From assembly GCF_900156125.1 (NCBI RefSeq), contig NZ_FTLX01000003.1, positions 310,001-374,000 of the forward strand: DNA of 64,000 nt. The letters run 5' to 3'. Made by a program: the position numbers and the translations under genes. Origin of the DNA: Domibacillus enclensis (lineage in GTDB: Bacteria > Bacillota > Bacilli > Bacillales > Domibacillaceae). Under the pieces are notes generated by a model, which searched no databases, had not been told where the DNA came from, and worked only from the letters and a program-made list of their open reading frames with translations. Of the stretch, positions 9,994-19,127 are shown one piece after another. Position 1 is the stretch's first letter; every line of letters begins with the position of its first letter.

Positions 9994-10086
9994 TGCTTGA
10001 CATTTTGAACCGCTGCTCGGCATTGCGATTCTCCAACGCATGCTCGGCCGTCGGGGATGAAACACATTTAAAGGAGGAAATACAAA
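9994..10086 (+). promoter_or_regulatory. rpsO 5' leader, candidate S15 autoregulatory RNA
   Basis: The leader between the promoter and rpsO contains a bulged stem-loop (GCATTGCG at 10020-10027 with CGCATGC at 10037-10043) flanked by CTCGGC repeats that can form further helices, then AAAGGAGG. S15 represses its own translation through leader RNA structures in several bacteria, including Geobacillus. The structure here is my reading by eye; a match to a described S15 leader class is not established. Confidence 0.4.
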
Positions 10087-10356
10087 ATGGCATTATCACA
10101 AGAACGCAAAAACGAACTAATTCAGGAGTACAGAACACACGAAAGCGACACTGGTTCTCCAGAAGTGCAAATCGCTGTATTAACTGAACAAATCAACACG
10201 CTGAATGACCACTTACGTACGCATAAAAAAGATCACCATTCACGTCGTGGTCTATTGAAAATGGTCGGCCGCCGTCGTAACTTGCTTTCATACCTTCGTA
10301 ACAAGGATGTAGCTCGTTACCGCGAGTTGATCCAAAAACTTGGCTTACGCCGGTAA
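10087..10356 (+). CDS. rpsO: 30S ribosomal protein S15
   Basis: S15 binds 16S rRNA in the central domain and is needed for platform assembly and bridge B4. The 89-residue protein has the standard bacterial S15 sequence: [23 protein letters not shown], then the [28 protein letters not shown]-binding helices and the [12 protein letters not shown] end. The length is exactly typical. It has its own promoter inside ribF and its own terminator 8 bp after the stop, so it can be a monocistronic unit between ribF and pnp. Confidence 0.98.
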   Translation: MALSQERKNELIQEYRTHESDTGSPEVQIAVLTEQINTLNDHLRTHKKDHHSRRGLLKMVGRRRNLLSYLRNKDVARYRELIQKLGLRR

Positions 10357-10364
10357 TTCACGAT

Positions 10365-10389
10365 AAAGCGGGATTTTTCCCGCTTTTTT
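10365..10389 (+). terminator. Intrinsic terminator of rpsO
   Basis: AAAGCGGGA pairs with TCCCGCTTT across a 4-nt T loop and leads into a run of six T. It lies 8 bp after the stop codon. Confidence 0.85.
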
Positions 10390-10445
10390 GTTAGGAAAAA
10401 AACGTATATGTAAATAACTTTTGAAATAAAGAGAGGTGCAACTAA

Positions 10446-12566
10446 ATGGAACAAGGAAAGCAAACATTTTCCATTGACTGGGCAGGACGCGAACTTACAG
10501 TAGAAGTTGGCCAAATCGCCAAACAAGCAAACGGTTCAGCTCTTATCCGCTATGGCGATACGGTTGTTCTAAGCGCTGCAACGGCGTCAAAGGAACCGAA
10601 AGCCGTGGATTTTTTCCCGTTAACGGTGAACTACGAAGAGCGTTTGTACGCTGCAGGTAAAATCCCAGGCGGATTCATCAAGCGTGAAGGCCGCCCGAGT
10701 GAAAAAGCAACGCTTGCAAGCCGGTTAATTGACCGCCCTATTCGTCCGCTTTTCCCAGATGGCTTCCGCAACGAAATTCAAGTGATCAGCATGGTCATGA
10801 GTGTCGATCAAAATTGTTCTTCTGAAATGGCTGCCATGTTCGGTTCATCACTTGCACTATCCGTATCTGATATTCCATTTGACGGACCGATTGCCGGTGT
10901 AAACGTTGGCCGTATCAATGGAGAATTTGTCATCAATCCAAATGTTGATCAAATCGAGCAAAGTGATATTGATTTAACGGTTGCCGGTACAAAAGAAGCC
11001 ATTAACATGGTGGAAGCGGCAGCAAACGAAGTACCGGAAGACATCATGCTTGAAGCGATCATGTTCGGTCATGAAGAAATCAAGCGCTTGATTGCCTTCC
11101 AGGAAGAAATTGTTGCAGCAATGGGCAAAGAAAAACGTGAAGTGGCTCTTTACGAAAACGACAAAGTGCTGGAAGCGAAAATCCGTGCGATGTGCGAGGC
11201 GGACATGAAGCAAGCGATTCAAACTGCTGAAAAACATGCGCGTGAAGAAGCCATCACCGAAGTGAAAAACGCGGTGAAAGAAGCACTCGTGTCGGAAGGC
11301 GAAGAAGAATCACTTGGTGAAGCATCCGCCATTCTAGATAAAATGGTGAAAGAAGAAGTTCGCCGTTTAATTACAGTAGAAAAAATCCGTCCGGACGGCC
11401 GTAAAATCGACGAAATCCGTCCGTTGGCGTCTGAAACAACACTCCTTCCGCGTACGCACGGATCTGCGATGTTTACACGCGGACAAACACAAGTGTTGAG
11501 CATTGCAACGCTTGGTGCGCTGGGCGACGTTCAAATTTTGGACGGACTCGGTACAGAAGAATCAAAACGGTTTATGCACCATTACAATTTCCCTTCATTC
11601 AGTGTAGGAGAAACACGCCCTCTGCGGGCACCGGGACGCCGCGAAATCGGACACGGGGCACTTGGAGAACGGGCGCTTTATCCAATCATTCCAGATGAGA
11701 AGGATTTCCCGTATACAATTCGTCTTGTATCAGAAGTGCTGGAATCTAACGGTTCCTCTTCTCAGGCAAGCATTTGTGCGAGCACAATGGCAATGATGGA
11801 CGCAGGTGTGCCGATTAAAGCGCCAGTAGCGGGCATCGCAATGGGCCTTGTGAAAACAGGCGAGCACTACACTGTTTTATCTGACATTCAAGGCATGGAA
11901 GACCACCTGGGCGACATGGACTTTAAAGTGGCGGGTACGGCAAAAGGTGTAACAGCCCTGCAAATGGATATTAAAATCGATGGCTTAAGCCGCCAGATTT
12001 TAGAAGAAGCGCTTCAGCAGGCGAAAGAAGGCAGAATGCATATTCTTGAGCACATGCTGTCAGTGATTGATACGCCACGGACAGAACTATCTGCGTATGC
12101 GCCGAAAATTATGACAATGACGATTAATCCGGATAAAATCCGTGATGTCATCGGACCGAGTGGCAAACAAATCAATAAAATTATTGAAGAAACGAACGTT
12201 AAAATCGACATTGAACAGGATGGAACGGTCTTTATTTCATCTATTCATCAAGAAGACAACGAACGTGCCAAGAAAATTATTGAAGACATCGTCCGCGAGG
12301 TTCAAGTAGGAGAGCTGTACATGGGCAAAGTGAAACGGATTGAAAAATTCGGTGCCTTTGTTGAATTGTTCAAAGGAAAAGACGGACTTGTCCATATTTC
12401 TGAACTGGCGGAAGAGCGGGTTGGAAAAGTGGAAGACGTCTTGAAAATGGGCGATGAGTTCCTGGTGAAAGTCATCGCGATCGACAACCAGGGCCGTGTG
12501 AACGTATCAAGAAAAGCGGTCTTAAAAGAACAGCGTGAAAAAGAAGAAGCAGCAAAACAACAGTAA
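10446..12566 (+). CDS. pnp: Polynucleotide phosphorylase (PNPase)
   Basis: Trimeric 3'-5' phosphorolytic exoribonuclease that is a main mRNA decay enzyme in Bacillus and also works in DNA repair. Visible are two RNase PH domains (about 1-230 and 310-540) joined by a helical linker, with [16 protein letters not shown] and [16 protein letters not shown] in the first and the [17 protein letters not shown] region in the second. A KH domain ([15 protein letters not shown]) and an S1 domain ([17 protein letters not shown]) close the protein at 706 residues, the family norm. ATG 10446 follows AGAGAGG. It is separated from rpsO by a terminator, and its promoter is not obvious. Confidence 0.98.
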   Translation: MEQGKQTFSIDWAGRELTVEVGQIAKQANGSALIRYGDTVVLSAATASKEPKAVDFFPLTVNYEERLYAAGKIPGGFIKREGRPSEKATLASRLIDRPIRPLFPDGFRNEIQVISMVMSVDQNCSSEMAAMFGSSLALSVSDIPFDGPIAGVNVGRINGEFVINPNVDQIEQSDIDLTVAGTKEAINMVEAAANEVPEDIMLEAIMFGHEEIKRLIAFQEEIVAAMGKEKREVALYENDKVLEAKIRAMCEADMKQAIQTAEKHAREEAITEVKNAVKEALVSEGEEESLGEASAILDKMVKEEVRRLITVEKIRPDGRKIDEIRPLASETTLLPRTHGSAMFTRGQTQVLSIATLGALGDVQILDGLGTEESKRFMHHYNFPSFSVGETRPLRAPGRREIGHGALGERALYPIIPDEKDFPYTIRLVSEVLESNGSSSQASICASTMAMMDAGVPIKAPVAGIAMGLVKTGEHYTVLSDIQGMEDHLGDMDFKVAGTAKGVTALQMDIKIDGLSRQILEEALQQAKEGRMHILEHMLSVIDTPRTELSAYAPKIMTMTINPDKIRDVIGPSGKQINKIIEETNVKIDIEQDGTVFISSIHQEDNERAKKIIEDIVREVQVGELYMGKVKRIEKFGAFVELFKGKDGLVHISELAEERVGKVEDVLKMGDEFLVKVIAIDNQGRVNVSRKAVLKEQREKEEAAKQQ

Positions 12567-12600
12567 GAAGCTTGAAACAAAAGGTTTTGAATAGAAGAGG

Positions 12601-12650
12601 AAGCCGAACGTTCATGCGAAATATCGCAGGCGTTCGGCTTTCTTTTTTTG
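12601..12650 (+). terminator. Intrinsic terminator of pnp
   Basis: AGCCGAACG (12602-12610) pairs with CGTTCGGCT (12631-12639), with an inner TGCGA/TCGCA stem, followed by a T-rich run. The outer arms and the start of the loop are shared with the terminator after spoIIIE (23209-23265). Confidence 0.85.
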
Positions 12651-12761
12651 ATCTTGAATTTTTTTAACAGGTAGCAATGCGTGCGGAAGTGTGGTATTGT
12701 TATTCATTGATATTATCATATGACAACGAGACGAAACAGAAATTAGGGGGATATGATTACG

Positions 12762-14006
12762 TTGATAAAACGATTTACTTGTAAGAATGGTGTGACGATT
12801 GTAACGGAGGAAATGTCGACTGTACGTTCAGCGGCCATCGGAATATGGATTGCCACAGGCTCACGCGACGAATCTCCAGCGTTAAACGGTGTGTCACACT
12901 TTCTTGAGCATATGTTTTTTAAAGGAACCGATACATTAAGTGCAAAAGAAATTGCAGAAAGCTTTGACAGCATTGGCGGTCAGGTTAATGCGTTTACGTC
13001 TAAAGAATATACGTGCTATTATGCCAAAGTGCTCGATAACCATGCAGATCATGCATTAAATGTCCTCGCCGATATGTTTTTTCATTCTAAATTTGATACA
13101 GACGAGCTTGAAAAAGAGCGTAACGTCATTTTAGAAGAAATTAAAATGTATGAGGACGCGCCGGACGATATTGTCCACGATCTATTGAGCAGTGCTGCCT
13201 ACGGCAATCATCCGCTCGGGTTGCCTATTTTAGGGACAGAAAAAACACTGGCCGGTTTTACCCGTGATACATTAAAAGAATATATGTACAACATGTATAC
13301 ACCGGACCGGGTCGTCATTTCTATCGCCGGCAATATTACAGAGGATATTGTGAAAAAAGCGGAAGCGCTGTTCGGTGAATACGAAGGCGGCAAAGCACCG
13401 GTAATGGAGCCTGTTTCTGATTTCCGATATGAAAAAAAATCACGGTCAAAAGAAACAGAGCAGGCTCACCTGTGCCTTGGCTATGAAGGCATTTCGATTG
13501 GCGATAAAGATATTTACAATTTGATTGTGATGAATAATATAATCGGCGGAAGCATGTCGAGCCGGTTGTTCCAGGAAGTGCGTGAGGAGCGCGGGCTAGC
13601 CTACTCCGTTTATTCTTATCACTCCTCGTATAAGGACACAGGCCTCATTACGTTTTACGGAGGAACGGGCGCGGAGCAGCTGGATGAATTGTACGCAACG
13701 ATCATTGAATCCATCGAGCTTGTGAAAAAAGAAGGACTGACCCAAAAAGAGCTGCACAACAGCAAAGAGCAGCTAAAGGGCAGCTTAATGCTCAGCCTGG
13801 AAAGTACGAACAGCCGGATGAGCCGAAACGGCAAAAATGAGCTTCTTCTGAAGCGCCACCGCACACTGGATGAAGTCGTTTCATTAATCGATGGAGTGAC
13901 AAAAGAACGCGTGGACGAGCTGGCAGTGGAGCTGTTCGACAAACCATTCTCAGCCTCACTCATCAGCCCTGACGGCAAATGGCCTCAATCTGCAGGTTTG
14001 AATTAA
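12762..14006 (+). CDS. mlpA: M16-family zinc metallopeptidase MlpA (YmxG)
   Basis: Processing-peptidase-like zinc protease of the pitrilysin/M16B family; in B. subtilis MlpA has been linked to control of extracellular protease production. The inverted zinc motif HFLEH is at residues 46-50 with the downstream glutamate in NVILEEIKMYEDAPDD, and the C-terminal homologous domain includes the RLFQEVREERGLAYSVYSY region. I take TTG 12762 as start (M-I-K-R-F-T-C-K-N-G, matching the family N-terminus, 11 nt after the GGGGG site); ATG 12753 lies almost on that site. Protein 414 residues. ylxY, its usual upstream neighbour, is absent; ymxH, usually downstream, is also absent. Confidence 0.93.
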   Translation: MIKRFTCKNGVTIVTEEMSTVRSAAIGIWIATGSRDESPALNGVSHFLEHMFFKGTDTLSAKEIAESFDSIGGQVNAFTSKEYTCYYAKVLDNHADHALNVLADMFFHSKFDTDELEKERNVILEEIKMYEDAPDDIVHDLLSSAAYGNHPLGLPILGTEKTLAGFTRDTLKEYMYNMYTPDRVVISIAGNITEDIVKKAEALFGEYEGGKAPVMEPVSDFRYEKKSRSKETEQAHLCLGYEGISIGDKDIYNLIVMNNIIGGSMSSRLFQEVREERGLAYSVYSYHSSYKDTGLITFYGGTGAEQLDELYATIIESIELVKKEGLTQKELHNSKEQLKGSLMLSLESTNSRMSRNGKNELLLKRHRTLDEVVSLIDGVTKERVDELAVELFDKPFSASLISPDGKWPQSAGLN

Positions 14007-14011
14007 TCATG

Positions 14012-14046
14012 AAAGGAATTCGCTTAAAGCGGATTCCTTTTTTCAC
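14012..14046 (+). terminator. Intrinsic terminator of mlpA
   Basis: AAAGGAAT..CGCTT and AAGCG..ATTCCTTT form a stem of about 13 bp with a tiny loop, followed by TTTTTTC. It isolates mlpA from the sporulation-controlled dpaA. Confidence 0.8.
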
Positions 14047-14059
14047 GAAATCAAAACGC

Positions 14060-14087
14060 ACAGCGGACTGACGAATTCCATACTATA
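14060..14087 (+). promoter_or_regulatory. Sigma-K promoter of dpaAB
   Basis: CATACTATA (14079-14087) is a perfect match to the sigma-K -10 consensus CATANNNTA, and the short -35 AC (14060-14061) lies 17 bp upstream. The B. subtilis spoVF operon is known to be transcribed by sigma-K in the mother cell, which agrees with this placement. Confidence 0.75.
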
Positions 14088-14121
14088 AAAAGAATACGCC
14101 GCAATTGGAGGAGATGAGTTC

Positions 14122-14994
14122 ATGAATGCATTCATTTTTGGCGGGGATGCCAGACAGATCGAAGTAAGCCGCCAATTGATGGAACGCGGCTTCCATGTGT
14201 TTATGGCAGGATTTGACCAAAAAGCGAACGATCTTGCCGGAGCGAAAATGATTCAATTGGAGGATGTATCGATCTCAGCCATGAATTTGTTTATTTTGCC
14301 CGTATCGGGTGTGAAAAATGGCGGGCTGGTGGATGCCACTTTCTCATCGGAACCGCTTTTTTTAACAAAAGAGCTGGTGGACTCACTCAGTGACGACTGC
14401 ATCGTCATTAGCGGGATTGCCACACCGGCACTGAAAAAGCTCGTTAAGCGAGAAGTATTGTACTTGTTTGACCGGGAAGACGCAGCTGTTTTAAATTCCA
14501 TACCGACCGCGGAAGGAACGCTTATGCTTGCTATGCAGAAAACGGATCATACGATTCATGGCTCCAATGTGATCGTCATTGGCCTGGGCAGAGTGGGGGT
14601 AACGACCGCCCGCTTGTTTCACCAAACAGGCGCCACTGTACAAGTGGCTGTTAGAGAAACCGGAAAGTACGCTCGAGCAAAAGAAATGGGCTTGAAGCCG
14701 ATTTATATGGATCAGCTGCCGAAAGCGGTAAAGGAAGCCGATGTTGTGATTAATACGGTGCCCGCTCCGGTTTTAACAAAAGAAGTGCTCATTCCGATGA
14801 AGTCAGAGGCTCTCATCATTGACCTTGCCTCAGAGCCGGGTGGAACGGATTTTCACATGGCAAAACAATTGAATATTCAAACGGTTCATGCACTCGGGCT
14901 GCCGGGGAAAATTGCCCCGAAGACAGCTGGCGAGATTATTGCCCATGTGTTGGTGGATGCAGTAGAGGAATGGAGAAAAGAAAGGGGATTGTAA
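14122..14994 (+). CDS. dpaA: Dipicolinate synthase subunit A
   Basis: Together with DpaB it oxidises dihydrodipicolinate to dipicolinic acid in the mother cell late in sporulation; DPA is then loaded into the spore core as the calcium chelate. The 290-residue protein has an N-terminal IFGGDARQIEVSR segment and a central Rossmann NAD(P) site, VIVIGLGRVGVTTARLF. ILDLASEPGGTDF (IIDLASEPGGTDF here) and GLPGKIAPKTAGEI close the family signature. ATG 14122 follows GGAGGAGATGAG. The stop is three bases before the dpaB Shine-Dalgarno site ends, so the pair is one transcript, driven by the sigma-K promoter upstream. Confidence 0.95.
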   Translation: MNAFIFGGDARQIEVSRQLMERGFHVFMAGFDQKANDLAGAKMIQLEDVSISAMNLFILPVSGVKNGGLVDATFSSEPLFLTKELVDSLSDDCIVISGIATPALKKLVKREVLYLFDREDAAVLNSIPTAEGTLMLAMQKTDHTIHGSNVIVIGLGRVGVTTARLFHQTGATVQVAVRETGKYARAKEMGLKPIYMDQLPKAVKEADVVINTVPAPVLTKEVLIPMKSEALIIDLASEPGGTDFHMAKQLNIQTVHALGLPGKIAPKTAGEIIAHVLVDAVEEWRKERGL

Positions 14995-15009
14995 GGAGTG
15001 GAGCAATTT

Positions 15010-15603
15010 TTGGCAGGACGGCGGATTGGATTAGGCTTAACCGGTTCCCATTGTACATTTGAAGAGGTCGTGCCCATTGTCGAACGCATGAAAAAACTAG
15101 GAGCAGATGTCGTGCCCGTTGCTACGCAAACTGTGCAAAAGGAAGCCAGTCGTTTTGGTGCGGCAGGTGAGTGGCTGAAAAAAGTAGAAGAAGCAGCTGG
15201 GAGAAAAGCGATTTCAACGATTCAGGATGCCGAGCCGCTAGGGCCTAAAATTCCAGTGGACTGCATGGTCATCGCGCCGATGACAGGCAATTCCATCAGC
15301 AAGCTGGCAAACGCCGCAACGGATTCTCCTGTTTTAATGGCAGCAAAAGCCACGCTCCGCAATGGCTGCCCAGTGGTTCTCGCGATCTCGACAAACGATG
15401 CGCTCGGACTAAACAGTCATAATGTCACAAAATTGTTGAATACGAAAAATATTTACTTTGTTCCATTTGGCCAGGATGATCCGGTCAAAAAGCCTAATTC
15501 ACTCGTTGCATTCATGGAGTTAATCCCTGAAACCGTCGCACAGGCCCTTTTGCATAAGCAGATTCAGCCACTGCTGCGGGAATATCCATCCGTTCATGGA
15601 TAA
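15010..15603 (+). CDS. dpaB: Dipicolinate synthase subunit B
   Basis: Flavoprotein-like subunit of dipicolinate synthase, of the flavodoxin-like decarboxylase fold seen in Dfp/UbiX proteins. Recognisable segments are RIGLGLTGSHCTFEEV at the start, GPKIPVDCMVIAPMTGNSISKLANA in the middle and the STNDALGL and FVPFGQDDP motifs. I choose TTG 15010 (M-A-G-R-R-I-G), 11 nt after AAGGAG; GTG 14998 overlaps that site. The protein has 197 residues, close to B. subtilis SpoVFB (200). It is cotranscribed with dpaA; asd follows after a 169-bp gap with no terminator I can see. Confidence 0.94.
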   Translation: MAGRRIGLGLTGSHCTFEEVVPIVERMKKLGADVVPVATQTVQKEASRFGAAGEWLKKVEEAAGRKAISTIQDAEPLGPKIPVDCMVIAPMTGNSISKLANAATDSPVLMAAKATLRNGCPVVLAISTNDALGLNSHNVTKLLNTKNIYFVPFGQDDPVKKPNSLVAFMELIPETVAQALLHKQIQPLLREYPSVHG

Positions 15604-15772
15604 ATAACTGCTTTTTTCAGCCGCAGCTGATTTTCTTCTTTTCATCGCCCTTTATTGTGTTAAAATAATGCTATTATGAGTATAGAGATACTTTTTTCAA
15701 CATTCACCTTTATTCGACAATGTATCTTTATGCAAAAAGATGAACTTTTTATTCTGGAAGGGGAAGATTTAC

Positions 15773-16825
15773 ATGAGTAACAAAGGTTTTCGCGTGGCCG
15801 TCGTTGGTGCGACGGGAGCGGTCGGGCAGCAAATGTTAAAAACGCTGGAAGAGCGCAATTTCCCGATAAAGGCATTGTCGCTTCTTTCATCCGCCCGTTC
15901 AGCGGGAAAAACCGTTTCTTTTAGAGGCGAGAACGTAACGATTCAAGAAGCGAAGCCGGAAAGCTTTGAAGGGATTGACATTGCACTGTTTTCAGCAGGA
16001 GGCAGTGTGTCAGAAGCACTTGCGCCTGAAGCAGCAAAACGCGGGGCCATTGTCATTGACAACACAAGTGCATTCCGTATGCATCCGGACGTGCCGCTCG
16101 TCGTTCCAGAAGTGAACAAAGAAGATTTGCGCACGCACAGCGGCATCATCGCCAATCCGAACTGCTCAACGATTCAGATGCTTGTGGCGCTAGAGCCGAT
16201 CCGTAAAGCGTACGGCTTGAAAAAAGTCATTGTATCCACCTATCAGGCGGTTTCAGGTGCGGGTGCCAAAGCGGTGGAAGAGCTGTATGAGCAAACAAAA
16301 GCGATCGTGAACAACGAACCGTTTGAACCGAAAATTTTGCCGGTCGGCGGCGATAAAAAACATTATCAAATCGCCTTTAACGCGATTCCGCAAATTGATA
16401 AATTTCAAGACAACGGCTTCACATACGAAGAAATGAAAATGATTAACGAAACAAAGAAAATTATGCATATGGAAGACCTGCCAGTGGCAGCGACATGTGT
16501 CCGTCTTCCGGTTGCAACAGGACACTCCGAATCACTGTATATCGAAACGGAAAAAGGCGGCTTAACAGCAGCAGATATTCAAGCGCTGCTGAAAGACGCG
16601 CCAGGTGTTGTTCTTCAGGATAATCCATCTGAACAACTTTATCCGATGCCGGCTGATTGTGTCGGTAAAAATGATACATTTGTCGGACGGATTCGCAAAG
16701 ATCTTGATACAGATAACGGTTTCCATATGTGGGTTGTTTCTGATAACCTGTTAAAAGGAGCAGCCTGGAATTCTGTGCAGATTGCTGAAACGTTAATCGA
16801 GATGGGAATTGTCACAGAAAAATAA
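15773..16825 (+). CDS. asd: Aspartate-semialdehyde dehydrogenase
   Basis: NADPH-dependent reduction of aspartyl phosphate to aspartate semialdehyde, the branch point to lysine/DAP/dipicolinate and to threonine/methionine. The N-terminal NADP site is [15 protein letters not shown]; the catalytic cysteine is Cys131 in NPNCSTIQM; the substrate-binding region holds [16 protein letters not shown] and [14 protein letters not shown], and [10 protein letters not shown] carries the general-base histidine. The protein has 350 residues. ATG 15773 follows GGAAGGGGA; an upstream in-frame ATG at 15740 would add residues outside the family. In this block it supplies both vegetative DAP and sporulation DPA. 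No lysine riboswitch is visible in the 169-bp gap before it. Confidence 0.96.
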   Translation: MSNKGFRVAVVGATGAVGQQMLKTLEERNFPIKALSLLSSARSAGKTVSFRGENVTIQEAKPESFEGIDIALFSAGGSVSEALAPEAAKRGAIVIDNTSAFRMHPDVPLVVPEVNKEDLRTHSGIIANPNCSTIQMLVALEPIRKAYGLKKVIVSTYQAVSGAGAKAVEELYEQTKAIVNNEPFEPKILPVGGDKKHYQIAFNAIPQIDKFQDNGFTYEEMKMINETKKIMHMEDLPVAATCVRLPVATGHSESLYIETEKGGLTAADIQALLKDAPGVVLQDNPSEQLYPMPADCVGKNDTFVGRIRKDLDTDNGFHMWVVSDNLLKGAAWNSVQIAETLIEMGIVTEK

Positions 16826-16864
16826 ACCGGCTGCAACGTTAATCGAGAAAGCCAGGTGTATAGA

Positions 16865-18073
16865 GTGAAGATCATCGTTCAGAAATTTGGCGGTACATCC
16901 GTCCGGGATGAACAGTCAAGACTGAGTGCGCTCGTTCATGTTCAGCGCGCAGTACGTGAAGGATATAAAGTCGTCGTTGTCGTATCCGCAATGGGGCGAA
17001 AGGGCGATCCGTATGCAACGGATACGCTTCTTTCGCTTGCCGGAAGCGGGGGCGGCGCGTTAACAAAGCGTGAAACCGATTTGCTTTTGTCCACAGGGGA
17101 GCTTATTTCAACGCTCGTTTTTTCAGCCATGCTGAAGGAAAATGGCTTAAAGGCGGTGGCTCTGACAGGCGGGCAAGCTGGTTTTATGACCGATCACGAC
17201 CATATGAATGCGAAAATTATCGAAATGAAGCCGGCCAGACTGCTAAACGAGCTTGAAACAAGTGACGTAGCAGTGGTTGCCGGCTTTCAAGGCATGTCGA
17301 AATCGGGTGAAGTGACGACATTGGGCCGTGGAGGCAGTGATACATCGGCTGCAGCACTTGGAGCCGCTCTTCAAGCCGAATTCATCGATATTTTTACCGA
17401 TGTAAACGGCATTATGACGGCTGATCCAAGAATTGCACAAAATGCCCGTCCTTTGTCGGTGGTGACGTATACAGAAGTGTGCAATATGGCGTATCAGGGG
17501 GCAAAAGTGATTCATCCCCGTGCTGTTGAAATTGCGATGCAGTCAAAAGTGCCTTTGCGCATCCGTTCGACGTATACGGATGAAACAGGTACCCTTGTTA
17601 CCTCTTCACCAGATGACAACCGCGGTTCAGATGCCCGTGACCGGCTTGTGACCGGAATTGCTCATGTAACCGGCATTACACGGATTCGCGTTCAAACAAA
17701 TGAACAGGCTCACATTTTTCAATTAATGGCTGGTGAAGGCATCAGCGTTGATTTTATCAATATTTCAGAAGACCGTGTAACGTATACGGTCCGTGATGGC
17801 GATGCGGACAAAGCAAAAAAGCGTTTAGAAGAAAGCGGCTATACGCCGATCCTGGAGCCTGACTGTGCAAAGGTGTCGGTTGTCGGCGCGGGCATGACAG
17901 GTGTACCGGGTGTCACGTCTAAAATTGTGTCGGCGCTCGCAGCATGCGGCATAAACATCATGCAGTCGGCAGACAGCCATACGACGATCTGGGTCCTCGT
18001 AAAGGAAGAACAGATGCCGGCTGCTGTCAACGCTTTGCACGATGCATTTTTACTACCACAAATCAATGAATAA
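16865..18073 (+). CDS. dapG: Aspartate kinase I (diaminopimelate-sensitive type)
   Basis: Phosphorylates aspartate as the first step of the aspartate pathway. The kinase domain opens with IIVQKFGGTSV and includes GRGGSDTSAAALGAA and DIFTDVNGIMTADPR; two ACT domains fill the C-terminus (from about residue 265), where SADSHTTIWVLV is typical. In B. subtilis DapG is the isozyme inhibited by meso-diaminopimelate and expressed with asd and dapA, which the gene order supports here. GTG 16865 is chosen: it gives the family N-terminus (M-K-I-I-V-Q-K-F) and follows AGGTG by 7 nt. The ATP-binding and ACT features look intact over 402 residues. Confidence 0.95.
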   Translation: MKIIVQKFGGTSVRDEQSRLSALVHVQRAVREGYKVVVVVSAMGRKGDPYATDTLLSLAGSGGGALTKRETDLLLSTGELISTLVFSAMLKENGLKAVALTGGQAGFMTDHDHMNAKIIEMKPARLLNELETSDVAVVAGFQGMSKSGEVTTLGRGGSDTSAAALGAALQAEFIDIFTDVNGIMTADPRIAQNARPLSVVTYTEVCNMAYQGAKVIHPRAVEIAMQSKVPLRIRSTYTDETGTLVTSSPDDNRGSDARDRLVTGIAHVTGITRIRVQTNEQAHIFQLMAGEGISVDFINISEDRVTYTVRDGDADKAKKRLEESGYTPILEPDCAKVSVVGAGMTGVPGVTSKIVSALAACGINIMQSADSHTTIWVLVKEEQMPAAVNALHDAFLLPQINE

Positions 18074-18118
18074 CAGGCTGAATAGATTTAGGAAGCCGGA
18101 ATTAGGAGGCGATTGCAT

Positions 18119-18985
18119 ATGATTTCTTTCGGCCGGTTGTCGACGGCAATGGTCACGCCGTTTGACTCAAAAGGAAATATTGATTTCAATAAAACCACAC
18201 AGCTGATCGAACATTTAATTCAAACGGGAACGGATTCTCTCGTTATTGCAGGTACAACAGGCGAATCACCAACGCTTACATCAGAAGAGAAAGTTGCCCT
18301 TTTTCGTCATACAGTGAAGGTTGTAGGCGGACGTATTCCGGTTATCGCGGGAACAGGCAGCAATGACACACGCGCGTCCATTGAGCTGACTAAAAAAGCA
18401 GAGGCTGAAGGCGTCGACGCTATTATGCTGGTGGCTCCGTATTACAATAAGCCAAGTCAGGAAGGATTGTTTCAGCATTTTAAAGCCATTGCTGAAGCCA
18501 CTAAGCTGCCGGTGATGATTTACAATATCCCGGGGCGGACGTCTATCTTGATTGATCCAAAAACAACGATTCGGCTGGCCAATGAAGTGCCGAATATAAT
18601 GTCTACAAAAGAAGCAAGCGGAAGCATTGATATTATTACTGAAATCGTCGCCAATACGGAAGATGATTTTCTCGTATACAGCGGTGATGACGGACTGACA
18701 CTGCCCATTTTGTCAGTAGGCGGCACAGGCATTATTTCTGTCGCTTCGCACGTGGCAGGGAATGAAATGAAGGAAATGGTCAACGCCTTTTTGAATGGAG
18801 ATGTTCAAAAAGCAGCGGCTATTCATCAGGAGCTTCTTCCGCTGTTCCGCGGCTTGTTTGCAGCGCCGAACCCGGTGCCGGTAAAAACAGCTCTGCAGAT
18901 GAAAGGACTCGATGTCGGCGGTGTCCGTCTCCCTCTCATTCCGTTAACAGAAGAAGAACGAACGACTCTTTCAACCCTTCTTTAA
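18119..18985 (+). CDS. dapA: 4-hydroxy-tetrahydrodipicolinate synthase
   Basis: Condenses pyruvate with aspartate semialdehyde, the committed step to DAP/lysine and the source of the dihydrodipicolinate used by DpaAB. The TIM-barrel protein of 288 residues shows STAMVTPF at the start, AGTTGESPTL, the YNIPGR tyrosine motif near 135 and the Schiff-base Lys164 in STKEASG. GLFAAPNPVPVKTALQ near the end is typical. ATG 18119 lies 9 nt after AGGAGG; the in-frame TTG 18113 is too close to it. dapA ends the block and is followed by a strong terminator. Confidence 0.97.
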   Translation: MISFGRLSTAMVTPFDSKGNIDFNKTTQLIEHLIQTGTDSLVIAGTTGESPTLTSEEKVALFRHTVKVVGGRIPVIAGTGSNDTRASIELTKKAEAEGVDAIMLVAPYYNKPSQEGLFQHFKAIAEATKLPVMIYNIPGRTSILIDPKTTIRLANEVPNIMSTKEASGSIDIITEIVANTEDDFLVYSGDDGLTLPILSVGGTGIISVASHVAGNEMKEMVNAFLNGDVQKAAAIHQELLPLFRGLFAAPNPVPVKTALQMKGLDVGGVRLPLIPLTEEERTTLSTLL

Positions 18986-18996
18986 TCAAATAGATC

Positions 18997-19042
18997 AAGC
19001 CGTTTTTTTGCAGCTGTTTTTGCAAAAAAACGGCTTTTTTTA
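18997..19042 (+). terminator. Intrinsic terminator of the asd-dapG-dapA unit
   Basis: A 16-bp stem starts AAGCCG (18997) and returns as CGGCTT (to 19036), with an A/T-rich middle and a run of T afterwards. It is one of the strongest terminators in the window. Confidence 0.9.
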
Positions 19043-19049
19043 GATAGTA

Positions 19050-19079
19050 TTGGCTTTCATTTTCTCCATCGCTTATAAT
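19050..19079 (+). promoter_or_regulatory. Candidate sigma-A promoter of rnjB
   Basis: TTGGCT (19050-19055) and a consensus TATAAT (19074-19079) are separated by 18 bp directly after the dapA terminator, about 50 bp before the rnjB start. Confidence 0.6.
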
Positions 19080-19127
19080 AGACGTAATGTGTGGAACGGG
19101 CTTTTTAAATGTTTAGGAGGAAATAAT

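Noticed and set aside
9993-10187. 64-codon frame overlapping the rpsO leader
   Set aside because: It overlaps the leader structure and start of rpsO in another frame, with no ribosome site.
15604-15772. Lysine riboswitch before asd
   Set aside because: The 169-bp gap is AT-rich without the conserved L-box helices or a terminator hairpin.
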